DNA of 12,932 nucleotides from Oceanospirillaceae bacterium UBA1126 (GTDB lineage: Bacteria > Pseudomonadota > Gammaproteobacteria > Pseudomonadales > Balneatricaceae): NCBI GenBank assembly GCA_002312935.1, contig DCAT01000089.1, positions 1 through 12,932 on the forward strand, read 5' to 3'. The notes under the pieces are model-generated. The model worked only from the letters and a program-made list of their open reading frames with translations, searched no databases and was not told where the DNA came from. Position numbers and translations under genes: made by a program. Each line of letters opens with the position of its first letter. The stretch's first letter is position 1. This document shows, piece by piece, positions 7,040 through 12,932 of this stretch.

Positions 7040-7603
7040 ATGTTACTGTCCATCCAAAACACCCACAGCGCCTCTAGCCTAAGCCACATGCAACGTTTTT
7101 CTATCTGTTTGCTTGCTTTGGCAGCATGGATGTCTAGCCCATTAACATGGGCACTTGATAGCGACCGTAAGCAACCCATTGAGATTACCGCTGATAGTGT
7201 AGAGCTTAATGAAGGGGAAGGTTTTTCCACCTACTCCGGCAATGTTCTCATTGTCCAAGGTAGTATGACAATTGAAGCGAACAAGGTAAAAATTACCTTT
7301 AACGACGACGGTATAGAAACCATGGTAGCCACAGAGGGCAATAATGATGGTTTAGCCTACATGCAGCAGGAATCAGAGCCCTTAGGCGATGGCAAAGGCG
7401 ATATCATGGAAGCCTGGGGTAAGAGCATTGATTATCAACTGAACACCGAGTTCTTAACCTTACTGGGCAGTGCCAAGCTGATTCAAAAAGGTAACTTGTT
7501 CAGTGGTCATAAAATACTCTTCAACATGTCCACAGAAAATGTGAAAGCCATTGGTAGCAATAATAAACAAGTAAAAATGATTTTCTTACCTAACTCAAAT
7601 TAA
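7040..7603 (+). CDS. lptA: LptA, periplasmic LPS transport protein
   Basis: LptA polymerises into the beta-jellyroll bridge that carries LPS across the periplasm from LptC to LptD. The 187-residue product has a Sec signal: hydrophobic core about 20-31 and a likely cleavage after Ala38 (TWA then LDSD). The OstA domain follows, with KQPIEITADSVELNEGEG, the SGNVLIVQGSMTIEANKVKI strands and a regular beta pattern to the end. The start at 7040 has AAGGA seven bases upstream, which makes the signal's n-region unusually long (about 18 residues). Met17 at 7088 would give a normal-length signal but lacks a ribosome binding site. The gene lies two bases behind lptC and 27 bp before the lptB ATG. Confidence 0.95.
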   Translation: MLLSIQNTHSASSLSHMQRFSICLLALAAWMSSPLTWALDSDRKQPIEITADSVELNEGEGFSTYSGNVLIVQGSMTIEANKVKITFNDDGIETMVATEGNNDGLAYMQQESEPLGDGKGDIMEAWGKSIDYQLNTEFLTLLGSAKLIQKGNLFSGHKILFNMSTENVKAIGSNNKQVKMIFLPNSN

Positions 7604-7630
7604 TGCTCACCTGAAACAAGTTTGACACCC

Positions 7631-8377
7631 ATGCACAAAAAGACTGCCACCATAGCCACCTTAGAAGCCAGAAACCTTGCTAAATCTTACAGCAAGCGGG
7701 CTATCGTCAAAGACGTTAACATTCGTATTGAAGCGGGCCAAGTGGTTGGACTGCTGGGGCCTAATGGTGCTGGAAAAACGACCTGTTTTTATATGATTGT
7801 GGGTTTAGTGCATGCAGACCGTGGTCAAATATTTATCAATCAAGAAGACATTTCAAGTGAGCCGATGCATGGCCGAGCGCGCAAGGGTATCGGCTATCTG
7901 CCACAAGAAGCATCAGTATTTCGGAAGCTTACAGTGGCACAAAACATTTTAGCCATATTAGAAACTCAAAAAAAACTAACTAAAATTGAGCGATTAAACA
8001 AGCTAGAGACTCTGCTCCAAGAATTTAATATCAGCCACATACGTGACAGCCTGGGTATGAGTTTATCAGGTGGTGAACGCCGTCGCGTCGAGATTGCTCG
8101 TGCATTGGCGAGTGAGCCACAGTTTATTCTGCTGGACGAACCCTTTGCTGGCGTAGACCCCATTTCTGTGAAGGACATTAAACACATTATTCAGCAGTTA
8201 CGTGACAAGGGTATTGGCGTATTAATTACCGACCATAATGTGCGGGAAACCCTAGATATTTGTGATTTAGCCTACATTGTTAGTGAAGGTTACATTTTAG
8301 CTCATGGAACCAGCCGTGATATCTTAGCGAACCAGCAAGTAAAAGAGGTATACTTAGGCGATGATTTCACTTTATAA
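7631..8377 (+). CDS. lptB: LptB, ATPase of the LPS export ABC transporter
   Basis: LptB is the cytoplasmic ATPase dimer that, with LptF and LptG encoded elsewhere, extracts LPS from the inner membrane. From ATG 7631 the protein has 248 residues. It shows Walker A GPNGAGKTT (43-51), Q-loop Gln92 in YLPQEASVFRKL (the LptB-specific coupling region), signature LSGGE (145-149), Walker B ILLDEP (166-171, catalytic Glu170) and His202 in ITDHN. The C-terminus VYLGDDFTL matches the family end. An in-frame TTG at 7622 would add three residues; the ATG is preferred because it is closest to the E. coli N-terminus, though neither has a strong ribosome binding site. The stop codon is immediately followed by a tandem repeat. 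Confidence 0.97.
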   Translation: MHKKTATIATLEARNLAKSYSKRAIVKDVNIRIEAGQVVGLLGPNGAGKTTCFYMIVGLVHADRGQIFINQEDISSEPMHGRARKGIGYLPQEASVFRKLTVAQNILAILETQKKLTKIERLNKLETLLQEFNISHIRDSLGMSLSGGERRRVEIARALASEPQFILLDEPFAGVDPISVKDIKHIIQQLRDKGIGVLITDHNVRETLDICDLAYIVSEGYILAHGTSRDILANQQVKEVYLGDDFTL

Positions 8378-8413
8378 CTAAGCAAAAATCCAAGTAAAAA
8401 TCTAAGTAAAGAC
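8378..8413 (+). repeat. Triplicated 12-bp A-rich tandem repeat between lptB and rpoN
   Basis: Three contiguous 12-mers, CTAAGCAAAAAT, CCAAGTAAAAAT and CTAAGTAAAGAC, start at the first base after the lptB stop and fill more than half of the 64-bp gap before rpoN. The repeat length is four codons, and the frame of lptB stays open from the repeats to a TAG at 8432-8434, reading L/P-S-K-N/D. No promoter or clear hairpin overlaps it. Its role is unknown; an unstructured A-rich leader for rpoN, a protein- or Hfq-binding tract, or simple slippage are possible. Confidence 0.75.
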
Positions 8414-8441
8414 ACGTCAGAACCAATAAGTTAGCATTACT

Positions 8442-9929
8442 ATGAAAGCATCCCTGCAGCTCAAAATGAATCAGCAACTGGCCATGACGCCACAGTTGCA
8501 ACAGGCGATTCGTTTGCTCCAGCTTTCAACCTTAGACCTGCAGCAAGAGATTCAACACGCCCTAGATTCCAACCCTTTACTAGAGCTAGAAGATGAACTT
8601 GACCAGCCGGACGTTAATACCCAACAAACAGAACACAACGACACTCAGGGTGATGACCAGCCAAGTGACCACCTTGCTGACGAGCAACAAGCGGACAGTG
8701 ACTGGAGCGAAGAAATACCTGTAGAACTTGCCACTGACAGCTCCTGGGATGATGTTTACCAAAGCTCCACCACACCAGCAACTGGCCCAGGGGACGAGTT
8801 TGATTTTGACGCTCATAATAGCCACGAACCGAGTTTGCAAGAACACCTTGAATGGCAACTTAACGTGAGTCGTTTGAGCCACCTTGACCAATTTATTGGC
8901 GCCAGCATTATTGATGCCGTAGACGAACGGGGCTACCTTAGCCAAACCCTTAGTGAAATTACTGAAGGGATCAACGGCAACTTAGCTCAACAAGAGCAAG
9001 ACGCCATTGAAGAAGATGAAACGCAAGCAGTATTAACCTTAATCCAACAATTTGACCCCATTGGCGTTGCCGCACAGGACCTAAGAGAGTGTCTGCTTAT
9101 ACAGCTAAAGTACCTACCCTCTGACACACCGTGGCGACACGGCGCGATAACGGTTGTGGATAAATACCTAGACCTGCTTGGTAGTCACGACTACAACTCT
9201 TTAAGGCGACGCTCTGGCTACAAAGAAAATGAACTGCTACATATTTTTGAGCTGATCACTAAACTGCAACCAGAACCAGGCGTGAGTATCGCCTCAAGCC
9301 AAGCTGAGTATGTTATTCCCGACGTCATGGTGCGCAAAGTAAACAATGTATGGCGAGTTGAACTCAATCCAGACTCAGCGCCAAAAATCAGAATTAATCA
9401 GCAATATGCAAACTTTGCTGGCAGTGGCAATGCCACTGATAACAACTACATTAAAAGCCACTTACAAGAGGCTCGCTGGTTTCTTAAAAGCCTGGAAAGT
9501 CGCAATGAAACCTTGTTAAAAGTGTCTGGTCGTATCTGTGAGATACAACAAGGCTTTTTAGATCATGGCGAAGAAGCTATGAAACCACTGGTGCTTGCAG
9601 AAGTAGCAGACCATGTGGAAATGCACGAATCTACTATCTCACGTGTAACTACCCAAAAGTACATGCACACCCCTAGAGGTATTTTTGAGCTCAAATATTT
9701 CTTTTCTAGTCATGTGGCTACAGCTAATGGTGGAGAATGTTCATCTACTGCCATAAGGGCGCTCATTAAAAAGCTCATTGCAGCAGAATTAACGCGCAAG
9801 CCCCTAAGCGACGCAAAGCTTACAGATATGCTTGAGTTGCAAGGTATTAAAGTAGCACGTAGAACCATTGCTAAATACAGAGAAAGCATGAACATTCCAC
9901 CCTCTAACGAACGTAAACGGCTCAACTGA
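8442..9929 (+). CDS. rpoN: RNA polymerase sigma-54 factor RpoN
   Basis: RpoN directs RNA polymerase to -24/-12 promoters, which need AAA+ activators; typical targets are nitrogen, motility and carbon-use genes. The 495-residue product has region I (1-50), the Gln/Leu-rich activator-responsive segment starting MKASLQLKMNQQLAMTPQLQ. A long acidic region II (about 50-128) is followed by the core-binding domain (about 130-320) containing FDPIGVAAQDLRECL. The DNA-binding part has a helix-turn-helix around ADHVEMHESTISRVT and PRGIFELKYFF. The RpoN box ARRTIAKYRE (472-481), which reads the -24 element, is complete. The Shine-Dalgarno sequence is weak. It sits after lptB as in many gammaproteobacteria, but ptsN follows after 32 bp with no hpf between. 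Confidence 0.98.
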   Translation: MKASLQLKMNQQLAMTPQLQQAIRLLQLSTLDLQQEIQHALDSNPLLELEDELDQPDVNTQQTEHNDTQGDDQPSDHLADEQQADSDWSEEIPVELATDSSWDDVYQSSTTPATGPGDEFDFDAHNSHEPSLQEHLEWQLNVSRLSHLDQFIGASIIDAVDERGYLSQTLSEITEGINGNLAQQEQDAIEEDETQAVLTLIQQFDPIGVAAQDLRECLLIQLKYLPSDTPWRHGAITVVDKYLDLLGSHDYNSLRRRSGYKENELLHIFELITKLQPEPGVSIASSQAEYVIPDVMVRKVNNVWRVELNPDSAPKIRINQQYANFAGSGNATDNNYIKSHLQEARWFLKSLESRNETLLKVSGRICEIQQGFLDHGEEAMKPLVLAEVADHVEMHESTISRVTTQKYMHTPRGIFELKYFFSSHVATANGGECSSTAIRALIKKLIAAELTRKPLSDAKLTDMLELQGIKVARRTIAKYRESMNIPPSNERKRLN

Positions 9930-9937
9930 GCCCACCA

Positions 9938-9950
9938 AACCCATAGGGTT
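9938..9950 (+). other. Small hairpin in the rpoN-ptsN gap
   Basis: AACCC and GGGTT form a perfect 5-bp stem around an ATA loop, in the 32 bp where hpf is normally encoded. ATTG rather than a T-run follows, so it is not an intrinsic terminator. It could modulate ptsN translation, as it ends 11 bases before the ptsN ATG, or be chance. Confidence 0.3.
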
Positions 9951-9961
9951 ATTGAAGACAT

Positions 9962-10408
9962 ATGAATATTAGTGACATCCTTACGCCAGAGCGTACTTTG
10001 GCCGACCTCAAGTGTGCCAGCAAAAAACGTACCCTCGAGTCTATTAGCCAATTACTGGGCAAGCAAATGACAGGGTTTGATGATAAAGAACTCTTTAATG
10101 CATTAATCACCCGAGAAAAATTGGGCAGCACGGGGTTTGGCGATGGCATCGCTATTCCCCATTGTCGCTTAGCCAGTTGCATACATGTAACAGGCGCCCT
10201 AGTGCGATTAGCCAAAGCAGTAGATTTTGATGCGATAGATCAACTTCCTGTGGATTTATTATTTGTGCTTTTGGTGCCCCTGCAGGCCACAGACGAACAC
10301 CTACAAATCCTAGCCACTCTTGCAGGTAAATTTGGCCAATCTGAGTTTCGTGAAAGCATGCGCAAGGCCGCTGATGCAGATGCCATGTACAAAATTGCTA
10401 TCGCATAA
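9962..10408 (+). CDS. ptsN: PTS IIA-like nitrogen regulatory protein PtsN (EIIA-Ntr)
   Basis: PtsN is the terminal phosphoryl acceptor of the nitrogen PTS (PtsP to NPr to PtsN) and regulates potassium uptake, stress responses and metabolism by protein contacts rather than by sugar transport. The 148-residue product is a complete PTS EIIA type-2 domain. The phosphorylated residue is His67 in GFGDGIAIPHCRL, equivalent to E. coli His73. FVLLVPLQATDEHLQILATLAGKF is the conserved latter half. It is about 15 residues shorter than E. coli PtsN, mainly at the termini. The ribosome binding site is weak (GAAGA). It lies between rpoN and npr, but with hpf missing before it and rapZ missing after it. Confidence 0.96.
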   Translation: MNISDILTPERTLADLKCASKKRTLESISQLLGKQMTGFDDKELFNALITREKLGSTGFGDGIAIPHCRLASCIHVTGALVRLAKAVDFDAIDQLPVDLLFVLLVPLQATDEHLQILATLAGKFGQSEFRESMRKAADADAMYKIAIA

Positions 10409-10426
10409 ATGCCCTAAAAAGGGTAT
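10409..10426 (+). other. Hairpin directly after the ptsN stop
   Basis: ATGCCCT and AGGGTAT pair (one G-U wobble) around an AAAA loop, beginning one base past the ptsN stop codon. GCTACAAGG follows instead of a T-run, so Rho-independent termination is unlikely; it may be an mRNA 3' end or processing structure. The rest of the 106-bp gap to npr (to 10514) shows no gene and no convincing promoter. Confidence 0.35.
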
Positions 10427-10514
10427 GCTACAAGGCCAATTTTGGTAAGCTAACGCTAGGCTTATCAGAAGATGTTTCATTACTTTATAGAGCCACGCCT
10501 GCAAGGTTTTCTGT

Positions 10515-10784
10515 ATGATCAACCAAAAAATCACTATCATCAACAAACTTGGTTTGCACGCTCGCGCTGCTGCTAAGCTTGTAGGCGTTACGGGTAAACA
10601 TGGTTGCAGCATCGAAATTGGCAGCTCAGGAAAAATGGTGGACGCAAAAAGCATTATGTCAGTTATGTTGTTAGCTGCGTCGCAGGGCACTGTGTTAGAC
10701 CTAAAAGTAAGTGGTGAAGGTGCCCAGCAGGCTTTTGATGAAGTGTGTCAACTGGTTAACAATTATTTTGACGAAGGCGAATAA
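10515..10784 (+). CDS. ptsO: Phosphocarrier protein NPr (HPr family)
   Basis: NPr passes phosphate from PtsP (EI-Ntr) to PtsN in the nitrogen PTS. The 89-residue product is a complete HPr fold. The phospho-accepting His15 lies in NKLGLHARAAAKLV with the usual Arg17, and Ser46 in DAKSIMSVMLLAASQGT marks the regulatory helix region. The position next to ptsN makes NPr (npr/ptsO) a better assignment than the sugar-PTS HPr. AAGG eight bases before the ATG supports the start. In E. coli and Pseudomonas rapZ lies immediately upstream; here it is absent. mgtE starts 13 bp after the stop, so npr, mgtE and darP probably share a transcript. Confidence 0.95.
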   Translation: MINQKITIINKLGLHARAAAKLVGVTGKHGCSIEIGSSGKMVDAKSIMSVMLLAASQGTVLDLKVSGEGAQQAFDEVCQLVNNYFDEGE

Positions 10785-10797
10785 GGCTAGCAGTCAC

Positions 10798-12132
10798 ATG
10801 AAATCCCGCCTTAAAGAACTCAATGATGCCCTAGACAGTGGTGCTTTTATTCAAGCCCGCCACATGCTCAATCACACCTTAAAACCCGCCGATACTGCCC
10901 ACCTTTTGGAATCTTCACCACCAAGAGAACGGGAAGTACTGTGGAATTTAGTGAACCCAGAGTTAGAAGGCGAAGTACTGCAACATTTAAGTGACGAAAT
11001 TCAAGCTGAATTCGTTAATCAAATGAATACCGAGGAGCTACTTCAAGCCACTGAAAACCTCGATACTGACCACTTTGCCGACATCTTGCAGCAGCTGCCA
11101 AAAACAGTAATGCAAGAGGTGCTCAATAGTTTAGGACAACAGGACCGCGAACGAGTAGAACAAGTGCTGTCTTACCCAGAAGACACTGCAGGCGGCCTTA
11201 TGAACACTGACGTTGTTAGCATCCGACCTGACATTACCATAGACGCCGTGCTGCGTTATTTACGGCGTCATGATACGATGCCAGACATGACTGACAACCT
11301 GTTTGTAGTCACCCGAAAAGACCGCTACATGGGTTTGTTGCCACTCACTAGTTTGCTAGTGAGCGACCCCAATACCCTAATTTCAGACATTATGGATACC
11401 GAGCGTGAAGCTATACCTGCTGATTTAGATGAAACTGATGTCGCTAATCTATTTGAACGCAACGATTGGGTTTCTGCACCGGTAATAAACCAAGAAGGCC
11501 GATTGGTTGGCCGCATCACTATCGATGACGTGGTCGATGTGATTAGAGAAGAGGCTGACCACTCCCTCATGCGCATGGCTGGTTTAGATGAGGACGAAGA
11601 CACTTTTGCGCCAGTAGTTAAAACTACTAGACGCCGCGCAGTATGGTTGGGGATCAACTTATTAACGGCTCTTTTTGCCTCCATGATGATCGGCCTGTTT
11701 CAGCACACGATAGAGCAGGTAGTCGCCCTTGCCATCCTTATGCCTATTGTAGCAAGCATGGGTGGCGTTGCCGGAAGCCAAGCGTTAACCTTAGTAATCC
11801 GTGGCCAAGCTTTAGGCCACGTTGAAGCCAGTAACATTGGTTACCTGCTCAACAGAGAGATTATCGTTGGCGCTCTTAACGGCTTGCTCTGGGCCACTGT
11901 AGTCGCTAGCATTGCCAGCTGGTGGTTTTCGGACTTAACCATTGGCTTTATTATCGCGATTGCGATGATCATTAATTTAATCGTGGCTGCTATTTTTGGC
12001 ACCTCTCTTCCCGTCATCCTTAAAGCAATGAACATAGACCCTGCTTTAGCTGGAGGCGTTATTTTAACAACCATCACTGATGTGGTCGGATTTTGTGCCT
12101 TTTTAGGCCTCGCCACATTATTTTACGCTTAA
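10798..12132 (+). CDS. mgtE: Magnesium transporter/channel MgtE
   Basis: MgtE is a dimeric inner-membrane Mg2+ channel gated by intracellular Mg2+. From the ATG at 10798 the product has 444 residues. An N-terminal helical MgtE_N domain (about 15-125) is followed by a CBS pair (about 130-255) and a connecting helix rich in acidic residues (MRMAGLDEDED). Five transmembrane helices span about 283-443. The pore region reads MPIVASMGGVAGSQALTLVIRG and the last helix TTITDVVGF, where Asp428 matches the pore Asp of Thermus MgtE. In the GGxAG motif the common Asn is Val, a variant to note. The open frame extends upstream into npr, but the ATG is preferred because it starts just after the npr stop with TAAGG 11 bases away. 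darP follows after 10 bp. Confidence 0.95.
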   Translation: MKSRLKELNDALDSGAFIQARHMLNHTLKPADTAHLLESSPPREREVLWNLVNPELEGEVLQHLSDEIQAEFVNQMNTEELLQATENLDTDHFADILQQLPKTVMQEVLNSLGQQDRERVEQVLSYPEDTAGGLMNTDVVSIRPDITIDAVLRYLRRHDTMPDMTDNLFVVTRKDRYMGLLPLTSLLVSDPNTLISDIMDTEREAIPADLDETDVANLFERNDWVSAPVINQEGRLVGRITIDDVVDVIREEADHSLMRMAGLDEDEDTFAPVVKTTRRRAVWLGINLLTALFASMMIGLFQHTIEQVVALAILMPIVASMGGVAGSQALTLVIRGQALGHVEASNIGYLLNREIIVGALNGLLWATVVASIASWWFSDLTIGFIIAIAMIINLIVAAIFGTSLPVILKAMNIDPALAGGVILTTITDVVGFCAFLGLATLFYA

Positions 12133-12142
12133 GGAATTTAAT

Positions 12143-12688
12143 ATGGGCAAAGTTAAGGCCCGCAAGGCCGCAGCAGAGCTAGAAGCACTGCAACAAAATC
12201 TGCCTGCTGAGGAAGAACTTAGTCGCACCCAAATTAAGCGAGCGATGGAAGCTCTGCAAAACTTAGGTGGCAAGTTGCTAGATCTTAAACCATCAGAACT
12301 GGCGCGCATCCCCATGAGTGAAACGCTGAAAACTGCGATTGATGAATCACGCCGCATCGAACAAAATGAGGCCAAACGCCGGCATTTGCAATACATTGGC
12401 AAGGTCATGCGTGATGAAGATTCAGAAGCCATTGCTAAGGCTCTATCGGTCCACGATTCCGGTTCTGATGAGCACCGCCGAGTGTTTCATCAATTAGAAA
12501 CTTGGCGCGATGGCCTCATTGGCAATAACCCAGACACCCTTAATGAAATTATAGGATTACACAAGGAAGCTGATCGGCAGCATATCACTCACCTTGTGAA
12601 GCAGGCCCAAAGCATGAATCAAGAAGCTAAAGCGAAGTCTGCGGCCAAAAAATTGTTTAAATACTTGCGCCTATTGGCTGACATCTAG
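12143..12688 (+). CDS. darP: Ribosome-associated protein DarP (YjgA)
   Basis: DarP (formerly YjgA) binds late pre-50S particles and helps assembly of the peptidyl transferase centre region. The 181-residue, highly charged and mostly helical protein matches E. coli YjgA (183 residues). Shared segments are RTQIKRAMEALQNLGGKLLD, LARIPMSETLKTAIDESRRI, RRHLQYIGKVMRDED, FHQLETWRDGLI, the DRQHITHLVKQA helix and the end KKLFKYLRLL. It lacks the acidic N-terminal extension of the E. coli protein, having a basic start (GKVKARKAAAELE). AAGGA seven bases upstream of the ATG is a good ribosome binding site. It is probably the last gene of the plus-strand run; its stop faces the fliA stop across 5 bp. Confidence 0.94.
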   Translation: MGKVKARKAAAELEALQQNLPAEEELSRTQIKRAMEALQNLGGKLLDLKPSELARIPMSETLKTAIDESRRIEQNEAKRRHLQYIGKVMRDEDSEAIAKALSVHDSGSDEHRRVFHQLETWRDGLIGNNPDTLNEIIGLHKEADRQHITHLVKQAQSMNQEAKAKSAAKKLFKYLRLLADI

Positions 12689-12693
12689 TGGCG

Positions 12694-12932
12694 TTAAATC
12701 CAATCTATTAATTTTTTGCGCAGCTTTTTAACAGAGCCACTTTGAATTTGGCTGATGCGTGACTCGGATACTTCCAGTACTACTGCGATCTCTTTCAGAT
12801 TGAGTTCTTGGTCGTAATACAGGGCAAAGATTAGCTGCTCACGTTCTGGAAGCTCCCCAATGGCAGTGATTAAAGCGTTCTGGAATGCAGCCTCATCCAC
12901 TTCTTTGGTAGGCATTAAAGCCGAAAATGGAG
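12694..12932 (-). CDS. fliA: Flagellar sigma-28 factor FliA (partial, C-terminal end)
   Basis: FliA directs transcription of late flagellar and chemotaxis genes. Only the last 78 residues are in the window; the frame is open through the right edge, so the Met at 12915 is internal and not the start. The visible part is sigma region 4. LPEREQLIFALYYDQELNLKEIAVVLEVSESRISQI is the sigma-28 hallmark, with the recognition helix of the helix-turn-helix at SESRISQI. The end (QSGSVKKLRKKLIDWI) departs from the more usual IHSQ followed by RLR. The gene is convergent with darP and the last gene of its transcript here, so the chemotaxis genes that often follow fliA are not directly downstream. Another sigma-70 family member is possible but less likely. 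Confidence 0.85.
   Translation of the reverse strand, partial: PFSALMPTKEVDEAAFQNALITAIGELPEREQLIFALYYDQELNLKEIAVVLEVSESRISQIQSGSVKKLRKKLIDWI

Noticed and set aside
8378..8413. CRISPR array
   Set aside because: The repeats are 12 bp and directly adjacent with no spacers; no cas genes are present.
8586..8945. 119-residue open frame on the minus strand inside rpoN
   Set aside because: It is antisense to a clearly coding, conserved sigma-54 gene, has no recognisable family or ribosome binding site, and reflects codon bias of the real gene.
10711..10797. Upstream extension of mgtE into npr from a GTG
   Set aside because: It would overlap npr by about 70 bp in another frame, and the ATG at 10798 gives a normal family N-terminus just after the npr stop.
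11325..11684. 119-residue open frame on the minus strand inside mgtE
   Set aside because: Low-complexity Ser/Arg-rich translation antisense to the CBS domain of MgtE; a shadow frame.

Overview
The window is a conserved gammaproteobacterial envelope and sigma-54 locus in a bacterium of moderate GC. Its order closely follows the E. coli/Pseudomonas arrangement (murA-ibaG-mla divergent from yrbG-kdsD-kdsC-lptC-lptA-lptB-rpoN-ptsN-npr). It then continues into mgtE and darP, and ends in the tail of a flagellar sigma factor. A free-living, Gram-negative, LPS-bearing and probably flagellated gammaproteobacterium is the best reading; I cannot name the genus from sequence alone.

Left arm (minus strand, 1-3741): mlaF, mlaE, mlaD and mlaC encode the inner-membrane ABC transporter and periplasmic carrier that move phospholipids between the two membranes to maintain outer-membrane lipid asymmetry. 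ibaG (BolA family) and the first half of murA (first committed step of peptidoglycan synthesis) follow. mlaF/mlaE and mlaE/mlaD each overlap by ATGA. The usual mlaB (STAS-domain subunit) is absent: only 117 bp separate mlaC from ibaG, and that gap contains an extended -10 promoter candidate for ibaG-murA.

Middle (3742-8441): a 177-bp divergent intergenic region carries a candidate mlaF promoter. Then come yrbG/caxA (cation/Ca2+ antiporter family), kdsD and kdsC (two steps of Kdo synthesis), and lptC, lptA and lptB (LPS transport bridge and its ATPase). Gaps are short and kdsC/lptC overlap as TGATG, so these genes look co-transcribed.

Right arm (8442-12932): rpoN (sigma-54), ptsN (EIIA-Ntr) and npr/ptsO (NPr) form a nitrogen-PTS module. 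The family-typical hpf between rpoN and ptsN and rapZ between ptsN and npr are both missing, replaced by 32 bp and 106 bp. mgtE (Mg2+ channel) and darP (50S assembly factor) follow, with fliA (partial) convergent, its stop codon 5 bp from that of darP.

No mobile elements, CRISPR arrays, tRNA/rRNA genes or clearly new systems were seen. What stands out is the clean absence of three small accessory/regulatory genes (mlaB, hpf, rapZ) from an otherwise intact syntenic block. A 12-bp triplicated repeat directly behind lptB is also notable because it stays in frame with the lptB stop codon.
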